This document shows positions 6,027-8,866 of a stretch of 8,866 nt of DNA, piece after piece (position 1 is the stretch's first letter; each line of letters opens with the position of its first letter). Under the pieces are notes generated by a model. That model worked only from the letters and a program-made list of their open reading frames with translations, did not search any database and was not told the origin of the DNA. The stretch spans positions 1 through 8,866 of the forward strand of contig JAVKSL010000102.1 of NCBI GenBank assembly GCA_039583695.1, read 5' to 3'. Both the position numbers and the translations under genes were made by a program. Source of the DNA: JAVKSL01 sp039583695 (GTDB lineage: Bacteria > Actinomycetota > Acidimicrobiia > Acidimicrobiales > JAJPHD01).

Positions 6027-6764
6027 ATGCCTGAACGACCATGGGTTGCGCTCGTCACCGGCTCCTCCTCGGGGATCGGCGCGGGTATCGCCCGGCGTCT
6101 GTCGGCCGACGGCATGGTCGTCGTCGTGCATTCCCGTACCAGTCGGGATACCGGTCTCCGCCTCGCGAACGAGCTCGGTGGCACCTACGAGCAGGCGGAC
6201 CTCGCTGACGAGATCGCGTGCAAGACGCTCATCGACGCCGTCATCGCCACCCACGGCCACCTCGATGTGCTGGTGAACAACGCAGGGATCAGCTGGCCCA
6301 TCCCCCACGACAACCTTGACGCCGTCACTGCGTCGGTGTGGCGCCGCCTCCTCGACGTCAACCTCATCGCTCCGTGGCTCCTGACTTCCAACGCGCTGGC
6401 GACCTTGCGTGCCTCGACGAAGCCAGGCGGGGGCTCGGTCGTCAACATCACCAGCCATGCTGGGGTCCGCCCGAAGGGCTCGTCGATCCCCTACGCCGCC
6501 AGCAAGGCCGCGCTCAACCACACCACCCGGTTGCTCGCGGCCGCCCTCGGGCCCGCCGTTCGTGTCAACGCGGTCGCTCCTGGCCTCGTCGACACCCCGA
6601 TGACTGCCGAGTGGACCGACGCACAGCACCTCTGGCGCGAGTGCGCACCCATGGGCCGCGCTGCGCAACCCGACGATGTCGCCGATCTCGTGTCAGCCCT
6701 CGTTGCCAACACCTACATCACCGGCGAAGTCATCCTTCTCGACGGTGGGCTCAACTTGCGGTAG
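6027..6764 (+). CDS. Short-chain dehydrogenase/reductase (SDR)
   Basis: 245 residues from ATG at 6027; the frame extends upstream to 5955, but those extra codons show no family features. All classical SDR landmarks are present: the dinucleotide-binding motif TGSSSGIG (11-18), NNAG (84-87), catalytic Asn112, Ser143, Tyr156 and Lys160 (YAASK), and the VAPGLVDTPM loop after the active site. HSRTS after the second strand suggests NADPH rather than NADH preference. The C-terminus TGEVILLDGGLNLR is the usual SDR ending. It is a cytoplasmic oxidoreductase of the 3-oxoacyl reductase or glucose-dehydrogenase-like type; the substrate cannot be told. The gene is divergent from tetR with 135 bp between starts, so it may belong to the same regulon as the MFS and MaoC genes. 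Confidence 0.92.
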   Translation: MPERPWVALVTGSSSGIGAGIARRLSADGMVVVVHSRTSRDTGLRLANELGGTYEQADLADEIACKTLIDAVIATHGHLDVLVNNAGISWPIPHDNLDAVTASVWRRLLDVNLIAPWLLTSNALATLRASTKPGGGSVVNITSHAGVRPKGSSIPYAASKAALNHTTRLLAAALGPAVRVNAVAPGLVDTPMTAEWTDAQHLWRECAPMGRAAQPDDVADLVSALVANTYITGEVILLDGGLNLR

Positions 6765-6777
6765 GCGACCGGCCGAC

Positions 6778-6793
6778 CACTCGTCGACGAGTG
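6778..6793. repeat. 16-bp perfect palindrome after the SDR gene
   Basis: CACTCGTCGACGAGTG begins 14 bp after the SDR stop. As a hairpin it has no loop and no following T-run, so it is a poor intrinsic terminator. It could be a protein-binding site. The rest of the 278-bp spacer up to 7043 holds no supported gene, only the candidate -10 at 7031. Confidence 0.45.
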
Positions 6794-7030
6794 CTGCCGT
6801 TGACGCCCAGAGCGCAGGTGAACATTCCAGGGCTGGGGACCGAACCGAACTGGGCGACCCTCCGGCAAAGCCGAACCCGCTACGGTGCAGCAGCGGCATC
6901 CATCGTGACGAACGCATGTGCGTGCCGCACGCTGCATCCTGCAACGGCGATGCCTTGCCTTCGCCGGCGAATCAGCTCCCGGTGTTAGGCGGTCAACGCA
7001 TCCACGACGCCGCTGTGCCCCGGCGGCTCG

Positions 7031-7036
7031 TAAGAT
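7031..7036 (+). promoter_or_regulatory. Candidate -10 of the FMN-protein gene
   Basis: TAAGAT fits the actinobacterial TANNNT -10 pattern and ends 7 nt before the ATG at 7043, so the transcript would start at the A of the ATG. The bases between (TCGGCC) contain no ribosome site. No clear -35 at normal spacing. Confidence 0.45.
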
Positions 7037-7042
7037 TCGGCC

Positions 7043-7672
7043 ATGAGTCGATCGACCGTGATCTCCCATGTTGACGAGCTCGTCGCCATCCTGGGTGAGC
7101 CAGCGGCTCGGGCCCGCAACAAGACCAGGCAGTTGCTGCTCGACGTCGACCGGGACTGGCTGGCGTCGTCACCGTTTTGCATCCTGGCCACCGCCGGTGC
7201 TGACGGTACCTGTGACGCCTCCCCCAAGGGCGACGCAGCCGGGCAGCTTGTCCACGTGATCGACGACCGCACGATTGCACTGGCCGAACGCCCGGGTAAC
7301 CGGCGTGCCGACGGCTACCGCAACATCCTTAGCAACCCTCACGTCGGTCTGATCTTTGTGATCCCGGGCCGCGGGGACACTCTGCGCGTCAACGGGCGAG
7401 CTCAGCTGGTCAGCGACGCCCCGTTCTTCGATGAGATGTCCGTCCGTGGCCACCGACCCGTCCTCGCTGTGGTGGTCGACGTCGAGGAGATCTTCTTCCA
7501 TTGCTCGAAGGCGTTCCTGCGCTCCGAGCTGTGGCAGCCCGCGACATGGGACCCCGAGGCGACTGTGCCCCGCCGAGCCGTCATCGCCAATAACGTTGAA
7601 CCCAACGGCATGACCATCACCGAGCTCGATGACTACTACGGCCCTAGCTACGCCAACAAGCTCTACGGATAG
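7043..7672 (+). CDS. Pyridoxamine 5'-phosphate oxidase-like FMN-binding protein (DR_2398-type)
   Basis: 209 residues, the usual size of this subfamily, and apparently complete. The split-barrel flavin fold is seen in FCILATAGADGTCDASPKGD (45-64), followed by RPGNRRADGYRNILSNPHVG (83-102), then LIFVIPGRGDTLRVNGRA (103-120). The family-typical C-terminal block FFHCSKAFLRSELWQP (151-166) is present, and the end is ITELDDYYGPSYANKLYG. Relatives bind FMN or related flavins and are probable oxidoreductases, though none of this subfamily has a settled substrate that I can name. Gene order (same strand as the SDR but 278 bp away, with its own candidate promoter) points to separate transcription. It converges on the broken minus-strand genes to its right. 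Confidence 0.9.
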   Translation: MSRSTVISHVDELVAILGEPAARARNKTRQLLLDVDRDWLASSPFCILATAGADGTCDASPKGDAAGQLVHVIDDRTIALAERPGNRRADGYRNILSNPHVGLIFVIPGRGDTLRVNGRAQLVSDAPFFDEMSVRGHRPVLAVVVDVEEIFFHCSKAFLRSELWQPATWDPEATVPRRAVIANNVEPNGMTITELDDYYGPSYANKLYG

Positions 7673-7755
7673 CCGCACCGCGGACTCGACCGCCGACGGC
7701 GCTTCCACCACTGTGCCCGCACAGCGAACGTCCTGCGGGGCAGCGCGGCTTGTGG

Positions 7756-8038
7756 ACATACCACGCTGAGCCAGTTGACGAATGGTCTCTTGGTCGCTCG
7801 CTGCAGTGATCTCGAGCGCCGCGGGCCTTCCATTCGCAAGCGCGAGGTCGAAGTCGTACGACTTGTCGGGCGCGCCGTCAACATCCCGAGGAGTCGCGGT
7901 CGCCTTGAGTACCCGTGCGACGGCATCTGCCGCTCGCTGTTCCTCGACTGAGGCCGGGGGCCTCCTGTCCGAGACCGGCTTACTCGACAGCGAGCCAGGT
8001 GAGATGGCCCCGGGCCGCCGCTCGACTCGCCGCCTCAT
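7756..8038 (-). pseudogene. Hypothetical protein fragment, truncated at its 3' end
   Basis: From about 7976 down to about 7756 the minus-strand frame reads like a real soluble protein: RRPPASVEEQRAADAVARVL, then DKSYDFDLALANGRPAALEI and TAASDQETIRQLAQRG. The pattern of an acidic DFDL strand, NGR turn and ALEIT strand resembles a restriction-nuclease-like or hypothetical-protein core seen beside large helical proteins, but no family is assigned. The frame stays open to 7169, where it is only the FMN-protein gene read antisense, so the true C-terminus is probably lost near 7756. The in-frame ATG at 8036-8038 overlaps the gene upstream by 59 nt. No start codon follows the AGGAGG at 7961-7966, so the start is uncertain. 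Confidence 0.45.
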
Positions 8039-8789
8039 GCGCGGCAGTCACGGCGGCGAGGTCTCCACTCGCCGACGCGGCGCGAATGATTGAAGCGGCG
8101 CTCTCGTCCCAGAGGGTGAGCCGCCATCCGTCGGGCTCCCGGTCGACGATCTCGGCGAGGAGCTCGGCGGTGTCGCGCGGGGCGTCGACTGCGATCGCGG
8201 CGAGCCGCTCCACGACCATGTGAAGGGGCTCCACACTGTCGACGAGGGCCATGATTTCTCGCAATCTGCGGAGTACGGCTGCTGCCGGAAGCCGAGGGGC
8301 AGCGAACCACAGACCGAAGCCAGATAGCTCGATCGAGGGAGCAGCTCGTTCGGCTGCGATCCGTGCGTCAAGGAGTGCGAACAGCCGTGCGATGACATCT
8401 TCCTCGAGCGGGTCGTCGCCGTGCAGAAGGCCCCGGCCGACGGACTCGATGACGTAGTGGCGCGTCTCGTCGTCCGCATGGGCGAAGAACTCCGTGATCA
8501 GCTCGTCGTCGATTCCGATCCATCCTGCCCAGTACGCGGTCATGAGGTGCACGCCGAGTGTCCGGTCCCTTCCCTGGGTCGCGAGATTCTCGGACCCCGG
8601 CGCGAGCCGCGCGACCGCGAGCCGGTACTGCGTTCGCAGTATCTCGAAGGTCTGTCTGTACCGCAGTTGGCCGTGGAGGTAGCCCTCCCATGCGGCAGCC
8701 CACAGCTCGCGATCCCCGTCGTCAGCGGGGAAGATCGCGTTCGCCTCGCGAGAGGCCCATTCGTGGTCGAAGGCGACGAAGTTGTTGAA
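7980..8789 (-). pseudogene. C-terminal part of a larger helical protein, cut at its 5' side by an IS
   Basis: Coding character is continuous from the IS boundary at 8789 to TAA at 7980-7982, 269 residues. The part upstream of the GTG at 8552 is clearly the same protein: FVAFDHEWASREANAIFP, then AAWEGYLHGQLRYRQTFEIL, then GSENLATQGRDRTLGVHLMT. No ATG, GTG or TTG occurs between the insertion point and the early coding part, and the true N-terminus is missing. The sequence is all-helical, repeat-like and tryptophan-rich, with pairs such as HLMTAYWAGWIGIDDELITE and ETRHYVIESVGRGLLHGDDP. This resembles, from memory, the helical C-terminal region of large STAND-type or other ATP-binding proteins, some linked to phage defence; that assignment is tentative. 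A shorter product could still start at GTG 8550-8552. Confidence 0.6.
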
Positions 8790-8814
8790 TGGGGTTCCCC
8801 CCGTCAGCCGGACA
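8790..8814 (-). repeat. Terminal inverted repeat of an IS3-like element
   Basis: Read on the minus strand the site begins TGTCCGGCTGACGGGGGG and ends AACCCCA. The TGTCCGG start, G-run and CCCA end resemble terminal repeats of IS3-family elements. It lies 5 bp after the stop of the partial transposase and immediately before the interrupted coding sequence, as an IS end should. The other copy is outside the window, so pairing cannot be tested here. Confidence 0.55.
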
Positions 8815-8819
8815 CATGA

Positions 8820-8866
8820 CTATGCGGCCCTTCGGTTGTTCCAGGCTTCCTCGAACTCCTCGGGAG
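8820..8866 (-). CDS. Transposase C-terminus (partial, probably IS3 family)
   Basis: The minus strand reads PEEFEEAWNNRRAA and then TAG at 8820-8822. Ending in a (P)xEFEEAW-type segment a few bases before the terminal repeat is usual for IS3-family OrfB transposases. Only 14 residues are visible, so the call rests mainly on the adjoining terminal repeat. Confidence 0.45.
   Translation of the reverse strand, partial: PEEFEEAWNNRRAA

Larger units (their letters stand above)
8790..8866 (-). mobile_element. End of an insertion sequence, probably IS3 family (continues off the window)
   Basis: This stretch contains the last codons of a reading frame, its stop, and then an IS-like terminal repeat abutting a gene that lacks its 5' part. 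The whole arrangement is best explained by insertion of an element whose body lies to the right of the window. Confidence 0.55.

Noticed and set aside
7709..7735. CTGTG-CCCG-CACAG hairpin after the FMN-protein gene as a terminator
   Set aside because: The stem is short and no T-run follows, so an intrinsic terminator cannot be claimed.
7169..7755. Continuation of the minus-strand frame through the FMN-protein gene
   Set aside because: It is the antisense of a clearly coding, family-conserved + strand gene, so the open frame is by-product of codon bias.
1..8866. CRISPR arrays, tRNA or rRNA genes, tandem repeats
   Set aside because: No regularly spaced repeats, no tRNA-like cloverleaf with TTCGA-type arms in intergenic gaps, and no rRNA-like sequence were seen.

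Overview
The window is GC-rich with strong G/C third-position bias. Its gene families (YbfB/YjiJ-type MFS, DR_2398-type FMN-binding protein, IS1182 and IS3 relatives) and the apparent lack of Shine-Dalgarno sites at several starts fit a high-GC Gram-positive, Actinomycetota-like genome. The species cannot be named from this sequence. A compact block of ordinary genes (about 2.1-7.7 kb) is flanked on both sides by insertion-sequence debris and broken genes.

Left flank (1-2034). On the + strand the window opens with what looks like the last 35 codons of a membrane transporter, ending at 108. About 20 bases later lies the broken end of an IS1182-family element. Its minus-strand transposase starts with GTG at 1500 and keeps the DDE triad (D142, D376, E447). 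Homology stops right after the E motif, near 127-133, so the conserved C-terminal end is gone. The frame stays open to the window edge. A relatively AT-rich leader and an unrecognised 140-residue minus-strand ORF (1612-2034) follow.

Central block, minus strand, transcribed from about 5.9 kb leftwards. A TetR regulator (start at 5891) carries an 18-bp imperfect palindrome over its promoter. It overlaps by GTGA an MFS transporter. A MaoC-like hydratase comes next and overlaps by GTGA a DUF1348/NTF2-like protein. After a 91-nt gap, a single-domain PAS protein overlaps by ATGA a small membrane protein that appears to have lost its last helix. The MFS frame does not stop where the protein should end and runs about 290 nt through the MaoC gene, which suggests a frameshift or lost stop.

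Central block, plus strand. Divergent from tetR is a short-chain dehydrogenase (6027-6764) with complete catalytic motifs, followed by a 278-nt spacer with a 16-bp perfect palindrome and a pyridoxamine-phosphate-oxidase-like FMN protein (7043-7672). The SDR, MaoC, MFS and TetR set suggests a small regulated pathway acting on a lipophilic or acyl-type substrate plus export. The substrate is not visible.

Right flank (7673-8866). Two minus-strand coding remnants lie here: a fragment truncated near 7756, and the C-terminal 269 residues of a larger helical protein. The latter is cut at 8789 by an insertion sequence whose terminal repeat (8790-8814) and last transposase codons (stop at 8820) are visible before the window ends.

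Four genes (IS1182 transposase, tetR, SDR, FMN protein) have a -10-like hexamer ending 7-8 nt before the start codon and no clear ribosome binding site, a pattern expected of leaderless transcripts.
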